A DNA stretch of 5,544 nucleotides from contig DMLD01000030.1 in assembly GCA_003453515.1 (NCBI GenBank), positions 1 to 5,544 of the forward strand. The letters are read 5' to 3'. Below, in pieces: positions 1-5,544 of this stretch. The position numbers were made by a program, and so were the translations under genes. Origin of the DNA: Lachnospiraceae bacterium. Lineage in GTDB: Bacteria > Bacillota > Clostridia > Lachnospirales > Lachnospiraceae. Position 1 is the first letter of the stretch. The number at the start of each line of letters is the position of its first letter. The notes under the pieces are model-generated. The model made no database searches. It saw nothing but the letters and a program-made list of their open reading frames with translations, and was not told the origin of the DNA.

Positions 1-851
1 AGAGCCACATAGTTGACGACTGCCTCCGGCAAAAATCCGAGCTCCATCAGATCCTCAAAGGATGACGCGCCGTGACGCTTTGACAGCTTTTTGTGCTCCT
101 CGTCGGTTATGGTCGGGCAGTGTATATACACCGGTATATCCCAACCGAACGCCTGATAGAGGCGGTTGTACTTCGGCGCCGAGGACAGATACTCGTTTCC
201 TCTGACCACATGAGTTATCCCCATCAGATGATCATCGACCACATTGGCAAAGTTATAGGTCGGATATCCGTCTGACTTTATGAGTACCATATCGTCAAGC
301 TCCTCGTTCGGAGCGCTTATTTTTCCGTATATAACATCGTCAAAGCTTGTCTCGCCCTCGGTCGGATTGTTCTGCCTTATGACAAACGGCATCCCTGCCT
401 TCAAATTGCCTTCGACCTCCTCCGGGCTTAGGCTGAGGCAGTGCTTGTCGTACTTTGCGGCATCCTCTCCCATAGCCTTTGCATCCTCGTGAAGCTTCTC
501 CAGCCTTTCCTTGGTGCAAAAGCAATAGTACGCCTCGCCCTTGTCGACAAGCTCCTTCGCATACTTCATATAGAGTCCTGTTTTTACCCTCTCGCTCTGC
601 ACATACGGACCGACTCCCCCATCCTTATCGGGTCCCTCATCGTGCAAAAGACCCGCCTTTTGCATGGTGGAGTTGATCAGATCGACCGCCCCCTCCACAT
701 ATCTCTCCTGATCCGTATCCTCTATACGGAGCAAAAAATCTCCGTCCTCATGCTTTGCTATAAGATAAGCATACAACGCCGTCCTGAGATTTCCGACATG
801 CATCCTGCCGGTCGGCGACGGTGCAAATCTCGTTCTTATCCTGTTACCCAT
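1..851 (-). CDS. gltX: Glutamyl-tRNA synthetase (GluRS), N-terminal part, cut by window edge
   Basis: Class I aminoacyl-tRNA synthetase that charges tRNA(Glu) with glutamate in the cytoplasm; in many Firmicutes the same enzyme also charges tRNA(Gln) for later amidation (family knowledge). The frame is open from an ATG at 851 to the left edge: 283 complete codons, against roughly 480-500 residues for the family, so the anticodon-binding C-terminal half is missing. The N-terminus carries the typical [10 protein letters not shown] stretch and the HIGH-class motif as HVGN (residues 18-21). The KMSKS-class motif is KLSKR (255-259), followed by [11 protein letters not shown] lies near residues 81-88. 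A CFC pair (C110, C112) with Y134 and C138 resembles the zinc site of some GluRS proteins. The start is fixed by GGAGGA just upstream and by the match to the family N-terminus. It lies 83 bases after the kinase gene and has its own candidate promoter. Identity is secure. Discrimination from a non-discriminating GluRS cannot be made here. Confidence 0.96.
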   Translation of the reverse strand, partial: MGNRIRTRFAPSPTGRMHVGNLRTALYAYLIAKHEDGDFLLRIEDTDQERYVEGAVDLINSTMQKAGLLHDEGPDKDGGVGPYVQSERVKTGLYMKYAKELVDKGEAYYCFCTKERLEKLHEDAKAMGEDAAKYDKHCLSLSPEEVEGNLKAGMPFVIRQNNPTEGETSFDDVIYGKISAPNEELDDMVLIKSDGYPTYNFANVVDDHLMGITHVVRGNEYLSSAPKYNRLYQAFGWDIPVYIHCPTITDEEHKKLSKRHGASSFEDLMELGFLPEAVVNYVA

Positions 852-854
852 ACT

Positions 855-860
855 TCCTCC
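855..860 (-). promoter_or_regulatory. Ribosome binding site of gltX
   Basis: The minus strand reads GGAGGA, ending 3 bases before the ATG at 851. It supports this start. The spacing is short, but no other in-frame start nearby fits the conserved N-terminus. Confidence 0.75.
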
Positions 861-870
861 GTTTTTATTC

Positions 871-900
871 TTTATATTAAGGAAACACCGATCCTGTCAG
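871..900 (-). promoter_or_regulatory. Candidate sigma-A promoter for gltX
   Basis: On the minus strand a -35-like CTGACA (895-900, 5 of 6 to TTGACA) is followed after 18 bases by TATAAA (871-876, 5 of 6 to TATAAT). The predicted transcription start would fall near 864, giving a leader of only about 13 bases that still contains the Shine-Dalgarno sequence. This is an inference from consensus. Read-through from the upstream kinase gene is also possible, since I see no terminator between the two genes. Confidence 0.45.
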
Positions 901-934
901 CATTTCCTCTATCCCCTGTATATAAGCCGCATAC

Positions 935-1549
935 CTACTCGATCGCATCAAGGTATGCCTTGAGAGCCTTGACGGTCCCATCGATGCCGGTCAGATCACT
1001 TCTGATCGCAAGGTCATAGTTGAGTATGTTGTCCCATCTCTCTCCAACATGATACTTATAGTAGTTAGCCCTTGTCTTATCCTTTTTCAAAACTATCTCA
1101 GCAGCTCTCGCCTGCGGAAGCATATCTATCTCCGTTGCTCTCGCGATCCTGAAATCCACTGCCGCTATGATAAAAAGGTTTACCAGATTGTCTCTGTCTC
1201 TCAAAATGTAATCCGCACATCTGCCGACTATCACACACGGACCCGCATCTGCCACCTTGCGTATCACGTTTGCCTGTGCAAGATATATCCTGTCATCGAG
1301 CGATAATCCTGCATATCCGATATCCTGTGCCGTAAAAACATTCATGCCCATGGCTATCGAGTAGAGAAGGCTGTTGGTCGCTCTCTCCTCGGCATTCTCA
1401 AACGCCGCCTCGGCAAACCCGCTCTCCTTGGCTGCTCTGGATATGATCTCGTTGTCATAAAACGGTATGTCATATGCCTTTGAGAGCTTCAGTCCTATCT
1501 CTCTTCCGCCACTTCCGTACTGTCGGTTAATAGTGATTATCTTGTCCAT
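935..1549 (-). CDS. Cytidylate kinase-like family protein (Cytidylate_kin2 type)
   Basis: A 204-residue cytoplasmic protein of the P-loop NMP-kinase fold. It matches the pattern of the cytidylate kinase-like family (Pfam Cytidylate_kin2), whose substrates are mostly unproven. The N-terminus ITINRQYGSGGREIG places a modified P-loop at residues 12-19, with Arg where classical CMP kinase has the GKG lysine. YDNEII (31-36) follows. A central hydrophobic strand with VIVGRCADYILRD lies at 106-118. A lid-like basic stretch, KKDKTRANYYKYH, lies at 155-167, followed by GERWDNILNYDLAI (169-182). It is not the essential Cmk, which carries a canonical P-loop. The start at 1549 is chosen because GAGGTG lies 5 bases upstream and the family N-terminus begins here; an ATG at 1582 would add 11 unconserved residues and overlap the amidase gene. 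It begins 16 bases after the amidase stop, so the two are probably co-transcribed. The family call is firm; the reaction is unknown. Confidence 0.88.
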   Translation of the reverse strand: MDKIITINRQYGSGGREIGLKLSKAYDIPFYDNEIISRAAKESGFAEAAFENAEERATNSLLYSIAMGMNVFTAQDIGYAGLSLDDRIYLAQANVIRKVADAGPCVIVGRCADYILRDRDNLVNLFIIAAVDFRIARATEIDMLPQARAAEIVLKKDKTRANYYKYHVGERWDNILNYDLAIRSDLTGIDGTVKALKAYLDAIE

Positions 1550-1554
1550 AATGT

Positions 1555-1560
1555 CACCTC
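1555..1560 (-). promoter_or_regulatory. Ribosome binding site that decides the kinase start
   Basis: The minus strand reads GAGGTG with 5 bases before the ATG at 1549. The competing ATG at 1582 has only a weak GGGAT-like sequence in front of it, so the shorter protein is preferred. Confidence 0.75.
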
Positions 1561-1565
1561 TCTGG

Positions 1566-2282
1566 TTATTTAAAAAATGCATCGATCCCGTCAGCCATAC
1601 CCTTGACCATCTTTTTCTGATAAGCCTTTGTCTGCATCAGTCTGTCCTCATCACGATTTGACATAAAGCCCATCTCTATGATAGTAACGGGAACCTTGCA
1701 CCAGTTGATCCCCGTCATGGTATCCGTATACATAACACCTCTGTTTTGCGCTTTGGTAGCGGCACAAAACTTTGAAATGACCTTCTTGGAAAGCTTCTGC
1801 GATCTTTTTCTTATCTTCTTGGTCAGATAAGGATTGGAATTGGTCGGAGCAATTGTAAGAGCACCCCTGACAGACGGTGTTTCACATGAATTTGCATGAA
1901 TTCTGATAAACGCATCGGCCTTTGCTTTATTTGCTATCTGCGCACGCTCCACATTGGAGATGTTTACATCATTTTTGGTGCGTGTCATGATGACCTCGTA
2001 GCCGCGAGCCTCCAGCTCTTTTTTGAGTTTCTTGGCGATCCTGAGTACAAATTTGTACTCGGGAACGTGTGTTGCCACCCCTGTGGTCCCTCCCGTCACC
2101 TTATACTTATACGAGGATGAGCCCGGTCCCAGAGGCTCCTTTTTAAGATTGGCATTGGTCTGGTGTCCCGGGTCTATACATATAACCCTCTTTGCAGTAT
2201 CCGCCTTTGCTGTGGCTGCGGGGAAAAATGCAACAGTCATGGCAAGCATCAGAACAAGTGCCGTGATTTTTCTAAATCTCAT
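1566..2282 (-). CDS. Secreted N-acetylmuramoyl-L-alanine amidase (Amidase_3 family)
   Basis: Zinc-dependent hydrolase that cuts the bond between N-acetylmuramic acid and L-alanine in peptidoglycan; it should act outside the membrane on the cell wall. The 238-residue protein starts with a signal peptide: MRFRK, a hydrophobic core at about 6-23, then AKA (25-27) as a likely signal peptidase I site. The remainder is a single Amidase_3 domain. VICIDPGH holds zinc ligand H40, E75 lies in VPEYKF, H129 lies in IRIHAN, and the catalytic E203 lies in IIEMGFMSN. All the expected metal and catalytic residues are present. A Gly/Ser-rich insert, roughly residues 51-71, separates H40 from E75. The mature protein is very lysine-rich and has no SH3, LysM or other wall-binding repeat. 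The start at 2282 is supported by GGGAGGG upstream and by the signal peptide; it has its own promoter. It is followed by the cytidylate kinase-like gene. Whether it serves growth, separation or sporulation cannot be told from the sequence. Confidence 0.94.
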   Translation of the reverse strand: MRFRKITALVLMLAMTVAFFPAATAKADTAKRVICIDPGHQTNANLKKEPLGPGSSSYKYKVTGGTTGVATHVPEYKFVLRIAKKLKKELEARGYEVIMTRTKNDVNISNVERAQIANKAKADAFIRIHANSCETPSVRGALTIAPTNSNPYLTKKIRKRSQKLSKKVISKFCAATKAQNRGVMYTDTMTGINWCKVPVTIIEMGFMSNRDEDRLMQTKAYQKKMVKGMADGIDAFFK

Positions 2283-2287
2283 ATGTA

Positions 2288-2294
2288 CCCTCCC
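2288..2294 (-). promoter_or_regulatory. Ribosome binding site of the amidase gene
   Basis: The minus strand reads GGGAGGG with 5 bases before the ATG at 2282. It supports this start over an upstream in-frame TTG at 2378, which would lie in front of the promoter and add 32 residues before the signal peptide. Confidence 0.85.
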
Positions 2295-2321
2295 ATCACT
2301 TTGAAAATAGCATACAGATAA

Positions 2322-2350
2322 ATTATAGCAGAACCTAACGATTAAAGCAA
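2322..2350 (-). promoter_or_regulatory. Sigma-A-type promoter of the amidase-kinase unit
   Basis: The minus strand has TTGCTT (2345-2350), a 17-base spacer, and a perfect TATAAT (2322-2327). The TATAAT is preceded by TGC, which makes it an extended -10. Transcription should start near 2315, giving a leader of about 33 bases. It lies just after the terminator of the sugar operon, which fits a new transcription unit. Confidence 0.8.
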
Positions 2351-2391
2351 TATTTTTCTTGGGATCAGGGGGATACAATGGTCAAAGCAAC

Positions 2392-2448
2392 AAAAAACAC
2401 GGGCATACGGGCGATCCCTTTCATTAAAAAGGAACACCCGTATGACCC
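2392..2448 (-). terminator. Intrinsic terminator after the isomerase gene
   Basis: On the minus strand GGG, an unpaired T, then CATACGGG (2437-2448) pairs with CCCGTATGCCC (2401-2411). Inside this stem CCTTT (2428-2432) pairs with AAAGG (2417-2421) around a 6-base loop. After the hairpin come GTG and six T residues (2392-2397). This closes the xylB-isomerase unit before the amidase promoter. The opposite strand lacks a matching T tract, so it appears to act in one direction only. Confidence 0.87.
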
Positions 2449-2455
2449 ATGTCCA

Positions 2456-2499
2456 TGTATCAGGGATACACTGATAAATTCAGCGTTTCCTTATATCAG
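2456..2499. repeat. Cluster of overlapping short inverted repeats after the isomerase stop
   Basis: TGTATC (2456-2461) and GATACA (2465-2470) form a perfect 6-base inverted repeat around AGG. TATCAG at 2458-2463 and again at 2494-2499 can each pair with the single CTGATA at 2471-2476. These pairings exclude one another. The cluster sits between the isomerase stop codon and the terminator. It could be an RNA structure at the transcript end or a protein-binding palindrome; the role is unknown. Confidence 0.5.
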
Positions 2500-2505
2500 C
2501 TTCTC

Positions 2506-3996
2506 TCAGCTAAACGGATTCTCCGTCGGATACGGCAGACTGCTCGGATGGTTGTAATCGAGATCGCACACCGGCACTCCCGCATACTTAAACACCTCGA
2601 ACAACAGCTTTCCGTAGTGTCCGAATGCCACAGCCCCGTGGTGCGGATAATTTTTCTCGATCAGCACATGACGGTAGAAGCGTCCCATCTCAGGTATCGC
2701 GAATACGGCAATACCGCCAAACGATCTTGTCGCAACCGGAAGTATCTCACCCTCTGCCACATATGCCCTGAGCAGTCCGTCTGAGGTGCTCTGCAATCGA
2801 TAAAAGGTGATCTCGCCCGGAGCGATGTCTCCCTCGAGCGTACCGTTTGTCACCTCCTCAGGAAGCGAACGAGCCATGATCTTCTGGTTTCTCATCTCGC
2901 ATGATGACATCTTCGAGGAACATGTATTGCCGCAGTGGAAGCCCATAAATGTATCAGAGTGCTTGTAGTCAAACTTGCCCTTGATCGACTCCTCGTACAT
3001 ATCCTTTGGCACGGAGTTGTTGATATCGAGAAGCGTTACCACATCGTCGCTCACACAGGTCCCGACAAATTCCGAAAGCGCTCCGTAGATATCGACCTCA
3101 CAGCTTACGGGTATGCCCCTGCCCGTGAGACGGCTGTTGACGTAGCAGGGCACGAATCCGAACTGTGTCTGGAAAGCCGGCCAGCACTTTCCTGCTATGG
3201 TCACATACTTGCGGTAGCCCCTGTGCTCCTCGATCCAGTCAAGGAGGGTCAGCTCATACTGTGCAAGCTTTGTAAGTATCTCCGGCTTTTTGTTGCCGGC
3301 ACCAAGCTCCTTTTCCATATCCGCAACGACCTCGGGTATCCTCTTGTCGTCCGCATGCTTGTTGTACGCCTCAAAAAGGTCAAGCTCGGAATTCTCCTCT
3401 ATCTCGACTCCGAGATTGTAAAGCTGCTTGATCGGAGCGTTGCACGCAAGGAAGTTCTGGGGTCTCGGACCAAAGGATATGATCTTGAGCTCGGACAGTC
3501 CGAGCATGGCTCTTGCTATCGGCAAAAAGCTGTTGAGCTCATCGGCAAGATCACCGGCATCTCCGACCGGGTTCTCCGGGATATATGCCTTGATATTTCT
3601 GAGCTTAAGGTTGTAGCTTGCATTCAGCAGACCGCAGTAGGCATCGCCGCGTCCGTCAAGCAGCGAGTTCTGTGTCTCCTCGGCTGCGGCAACGAACATC
3701 TTGGGGCCGTCAAAGTGCTTTGCAAGAAGTGTCTCCGATATCTCCGGACCGAAATTCCCGAGATATACGCAAAGCGCGTTACAGCCTGTCTTCTTGATGT
3801 CCTCAAGAGCCTGCACCATGTGGATCTCACTCTCGACTATGCATATCGGACACTCATATATATCTGCCGCATCATACTTGTCCTGATAAGCCTTTACCAA
3901 CACCTTTCTTCTCTCGACCGAAAGTGATTCCGGAAAGCAGTCCCTGCTCACTGCCACAATACCCAGCTTTACCTGTGGAATGTTTGTCATGTTCAT
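2506..3996 (-). CDS. L-fucose/L-arabinose isomerase superfamily protein
   Basis: A 496-residue cytoplasmic, probably Mn-dependent aldose-ketose isomerase. The layout resembles FucI/AraA proteins: an N-terminal Rossmann-like part (KLGIVAVSRDCFP, residues 10-22), a central segment with FGPRPQNFLACN (175-186), and a C-terminal catalytic domain. Likely metal or catalytic residues by analogy with FucI are E300 in SCEVDIYGA, D324 in LLDINN, and a histidine at 452 or 453 in PHHGAVAFGH. H354 in FHCGNTC is also conserved-looking. At 496 residues it is nearer in length to AraA (about 500) than to FucI (about 590), while the E/D/H pattern looks FucI-like. It lies 60 bases after xylB and is followed by a terminator, so the two form an operon and the isomerase should supply ketose to the kinase. 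AAGGAGGG six bases before the ATG at 3996 fixes the start. The superfamily is firm. The sugar is not: L-fucose, D-arabinose, L-arabinose or another pentose are all possible. Confidence 0.88.
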   Translation of the reverse strand: MNMTNIPQVKLGIVAVSRDCFPESLSVERRKVLVKAYQDKYDAADIYECPICIVESEIHMVQALEDIKKTGCNALCVYLGNFGPEISETLLAKHFDGPKMFVAAAEETQNSLLDGRGDAYCGLLNASYNLKLRNIKAYIPENPVGDAGDLADELNSFLPIARAMLGLSELKIISFGPRPQNFLACNAPIKQLYNLGVEIEENSELDLFEAYNKHADDKRIPEVVADMEKELGAGNKKPEILTKLAQYELTLLDWIEEHRGYRKYVTIAGKCWPAFQTQFGFVPCYVNSRLTGRGIPVSCEVDIYGALSEFVGTCVSDDVVTLLDINNSVPKDMYEESIKGKFDYKHSDTFMGFHCGNTCSSKMSSCEMRNQKIMARSLPEEVTNGTLEGDIAPGEITFYRLQSTSDGLLRAYVAEGEILPVATRSFGGIAVFAIPEMGRFYRHVLIEKNYPHHGAVAFGHYGKLLFEVFKYAGVPVCDLDYNHPSSLPYPTENPFS

Positions 3997-4002
3997 GGTT
4001 TT

Positions 4003-4010
4003 CCCTCCTT
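4003..4010 (-). promoter_or_regulatory. Strong ribosome binding site of the isomerase gene
   Basis: The minus strand reads AAGGAGGG with 6 bases before the ATG at 3996, a near-perfect Shine-Dalgarno sequence. A second in-frame ATG two codons later (3990) is less well spaced. Confidence 0.85.
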
Positions 4011-4056
4011 AAAAATGATGGTAGTTTATAATTATTGCTTTACAGCTTCAGCCTCA

Positions 4057-5523
4057 TCACAGCTTCCTGTACACTTCCTTCAGCGCCGGATACAAAAGCC
4101 TGAAGGATTGGTACCGCTCCTCGTAGCGCTTTACCGTCTCGGCATCGGGTTCCTCTGTCGTCGCCACGGATACTATCGCATCCGACGCCTCCAAAACAGA
4201 TGAATAAACGCCGCACGCGACCATCGCGAGCATCGCCCCGCCCATACCGGGACCCTCCTCACATACAGGTACGTCTATGGGTATATTAAGTATATTTGCG
4301 ATCATTTTTCTCCAGAGAAAGGACTTGGCTCCGCCGCCGCAGATCATGGATCTCGCCGGTGCCACACCCGCTCCCTTCGCAGCCTCGTACATATCTCTGA
4401 CGCCAAACGACACACCCTCCAAAACTGCCTGTGTCATCTGCGACCTTGTGGTGTCCATCGAGGCTCCGATAAATGCACTTCTTGCATACGGATCGTTCCA
4501 CGGGCTTCTCTCTCCCATCAGATACGGAAGATAGTAAACGCGGTTGTTGCCAAGCTCTACTATATCGGACTGCTCTGCCGCATAATCACTCGTATTGAGT
4601 ATATCCTCCATCCACCATCTGTTGCAGGATGCCGCGGAAAGCATGCAGCCCATCAGATGATATCCCCCATCGGCATGCGCGAAGGAATGAAGCGCATTTG
4701 CGTCGTCGACCGAGAATTTATCCGATGTCATAAAAATAGTCCCGCTCGTGCCAAGTGATATGTTGCACTTGTTCGCTCCCACTGTTCCGGTACCCACTGC
4801 CGCAGCCGCATTGTCTCCGGCGCCCGCCGCAAGAATGACAGACTCCGACAGACCAAGCTTAGCAGCGATCTCCGGAAGAAGCGTTCCCACGCTCTCATAG
4901 CTTTCATACAGCTTTGGCAGCATGGTCTTATCTATACCGCAAAGCTTAAGCATATCAGCAGACCAGCATTTATTTTTTACATCGAGCAAAAGCATTCCCG
5001 AAGCATCCGAGTACTCCGTGCAAAATTCGCCCGAAAGCCTGTAGACCAGATAATCCTTCGGGAGCATGATCCTTTTGATCCTGTCAAAATTCTCCTTCTC
5101 ATGCTCTCTCATCCACAGCAGCTTGGGTGCGGTAAAGCCGGCAAACGCGATATTCCCGGTGTATGAGGATATCTTATCCCTGCCGACATCCTTGTTTAAA
5201 TAATCGACTTCCTTTGTCGTTCTGCCGTCATTCCACAGTATTGCAGGTCTGATCACATTGTCGTTCTCATCGAGCGTGACAAGCCCGTGCATCTGACCGC
5301 CGACACCTATCCCCTTTACCTGTGATCTGTCGGTCTCGGACAAAAGCTCATTCAACCCTGCCATAGTCTGTGTAAACCAGTCCTCAGGCTTTTGCTCGGA
5401 CCAGCCCGATGCAGGGAATATGAGAGGGTACTCTCTTGAAACTATCTTTTTGATATCTCCCGTTTCGTCCATCAGCAAAAGCTTGACGGCGGAAGTGCCC
5501 AGATCCACTCCAATAAAAAGCAT
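4057..5523 (-). CDS. xylB: Xylulokinase (FGGY family carbohydrate kinase)
   Basis: Cytoplasmic enzyme that phosphorylates D-xylulose with ATP to xylulose 5-phosphate, which enters the pentose phosphate pathway. The 488-residue length is normal for XylB. The first FGGY domain opens with FIGVDLGTSAVK (phosphate-binding motif, D7). GGQMHG (residues 76-81, M78-H79) and ILWNDGRT (95-102) match the XylB substrate region. The catalytic aspartate is D237 in AAGAGDNAAAAVG. The second domain has LGTSGTIF (257-264), YLPYLMGERSPWNDP (331-345) and the ADP-site glycine motif CGGGAKSFLW (395-404). These favour XylB over ribulokinase, glycerol kinase or fuculokinase, though FGGY specificity can drift. The start at 5523 (ATG) is preferred over the in-frame GTG at 5529 because GAGGTG stands in front of it and MLFIGVDLGTS matches the family N-terminus. 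It is first in the visible operon; only 21 bases lie upstream, so its promoter or preceding gene is not seen. Confidence 0.93.
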   Translation of the reverse strand: MLFIGVDLGTSAVKLLLMDETGDIKKIVSREYPLIFPASGWSEQKPEDWFTQTMAGLNELLSETDRSQVKGIGVGGQMHGLVTLDENDNVIRPAILWNDGRTTKEVDYLNKDVGRDKISSYTGNIAFAGFTAPKLLWMREHEKENFDRIKRIMLPKDYLVYRLSGEFCTEYSDASGMLLLDVKNKCWSADMLKLCGIDKTMLPKLYESYESVGTLLPEIAAKLGLSESVILAAGAGDNAAAAVGTGTVGANKCNISLGTSGTIFMTSDKFSVDDANALHSFAHADGGYHLMGCMLSAASCNRWWMEDILNTSDYAAEQSDIVELGNNRVYYLPYLMGERSPWNDPYARSAFIGASMDTTRSQMTQAVLEGVSFGVRDMYEAAKGAGVAPARSMICGGGAKSFLWRKMIANILNIPIDVPVCEEGPGMGGAMLAMVACGVYSSVLEASDAIVSVATTEEPDAETVKRYEERYQSFRLLYPALKEVYRKL

Positions 5524-5526
5524 ATT

Positions 5527-5532
5527 CACCTC
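5527..5532 (-). promoter_or_regulatory. Ribosome binding site that decides the xylB start
   Basis: The minus strand reads GAGGTG, 3 bases before the ATG at 5523. The GTG inside this site (5529) is also in frame and could be read as a start, but it would have only a weak GCGAG in front of it. The ATG is therefore the better choice. Confidence 0.6.
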
Positions 5533-5544
5533 GCTATTCTTTTA

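Noticed and set aside
905..934. A terminator between the kinase gene and gltX
   Set aside because: GTAT and ATAC can form only a tiny stem and no T tract follows it, so it does not qualify as an intrinsic terminator.
441..1019. A 192-codon open frame on the plus strand
   Set aside because: It runs antisense through gltX and into the kinase gene, both of which are well supported, and has no recognisable motif.
1550..1582. Longer kinase start at the ATG at 1582
   Set aside because: It overlaps the end of the amidase gene, has only a weak Shine-Dalgarno sequence, and adds residues that do not fit the family N-terminus.
2283..2378. An N-terminal extension of the amidase from a TTG at 2378
   Set aside because: It would put 32 extra residues in front of a classical signal peptide and start translation upstream of the extended -10 promoter. 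The ATG at 2282 has a strong ribosome binding site.
2479..2493. A cre-like (CcpA) sequence around GGAAACGCTGAA on the minus strand
   Set aside because: It differs from the consensus at two key positions and lies downstream of the isomerase gene rather than near a promoter.
2935..3927. A 330-codon open frame on the plus strand
   Set aside because: It lies wholly antisense to the isomerase gene, which has clear family motifs and a strong ribosome binding site. The plus-strand product shows no recognisable domain, and the frame is a codon-bias shadow.
3997..4056. A possible promoter between xylB and the isomerase gene
   Set aside because: An AT-rich TTATAAAC-like stretch is present, but I found no -35 at proper spacing. 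Co-transcription with xylB explains expression.

Overview
The window looks like a chromosomal stretch from a Gram-positive Clostridia-type bacterium, most likely Lachnospiraceae or a relative. This is an inference. It rests on strong GGAGG-type ribosome binding sites, consensus-like sigma-A promoters, frequent ATA and AGG codons, a secreted stand-alone Amidase_3 enzyme, and a Cytidylate_kin2-type kinase. All five genes lie on the minus strand and are tightly packed, so they read from high to low coordinates. I see no transposase, integrase, CRISPR array, rRNA or tRNA.

Region 1 (about 5523 to 2392) is a sugar-utilisation unit. A xylulokinase (xylB) is followed after 60 bases by an isomerase of the L-fucose/L-arabinose isomerase superfamily, and then by a strong intrinsic terminator. 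An isomerase and a sugar kinase together would convert an aldose to a ketose and then to a ketose phosphate. The isomerase is not XylA-like, so the actual substrate is open. The operon promoter and any regulator or transporter lie beyond the right edge.

Region 2 (about 2350 to 935) starts at a well-formed promoter, TTGCTT-17-TATAAT. It encodes an exported N-acetylmuramoyl-L-alanine amidase with a signal peptide. Sixteen bases later comes a cytidylate kinase-like protein with an altered P-loop. The two are probably co-transcribed.

Region 3 (900 to 1) has a candidate promoter and the first 283 complete codons of a glutamyl-tRNA synthetase (gltX), cut by the left edge.

The content is mostly ordinary metabolic and housekeeping genes. 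I do not see a clearly new biological system. The points most worth checking are the substrate of the isomerase/XylB pair, the role of the divergent kinase beside a cell-wall amidase, and a cluster of overlapping inverted repeats between the isomerase stop and its terminator.
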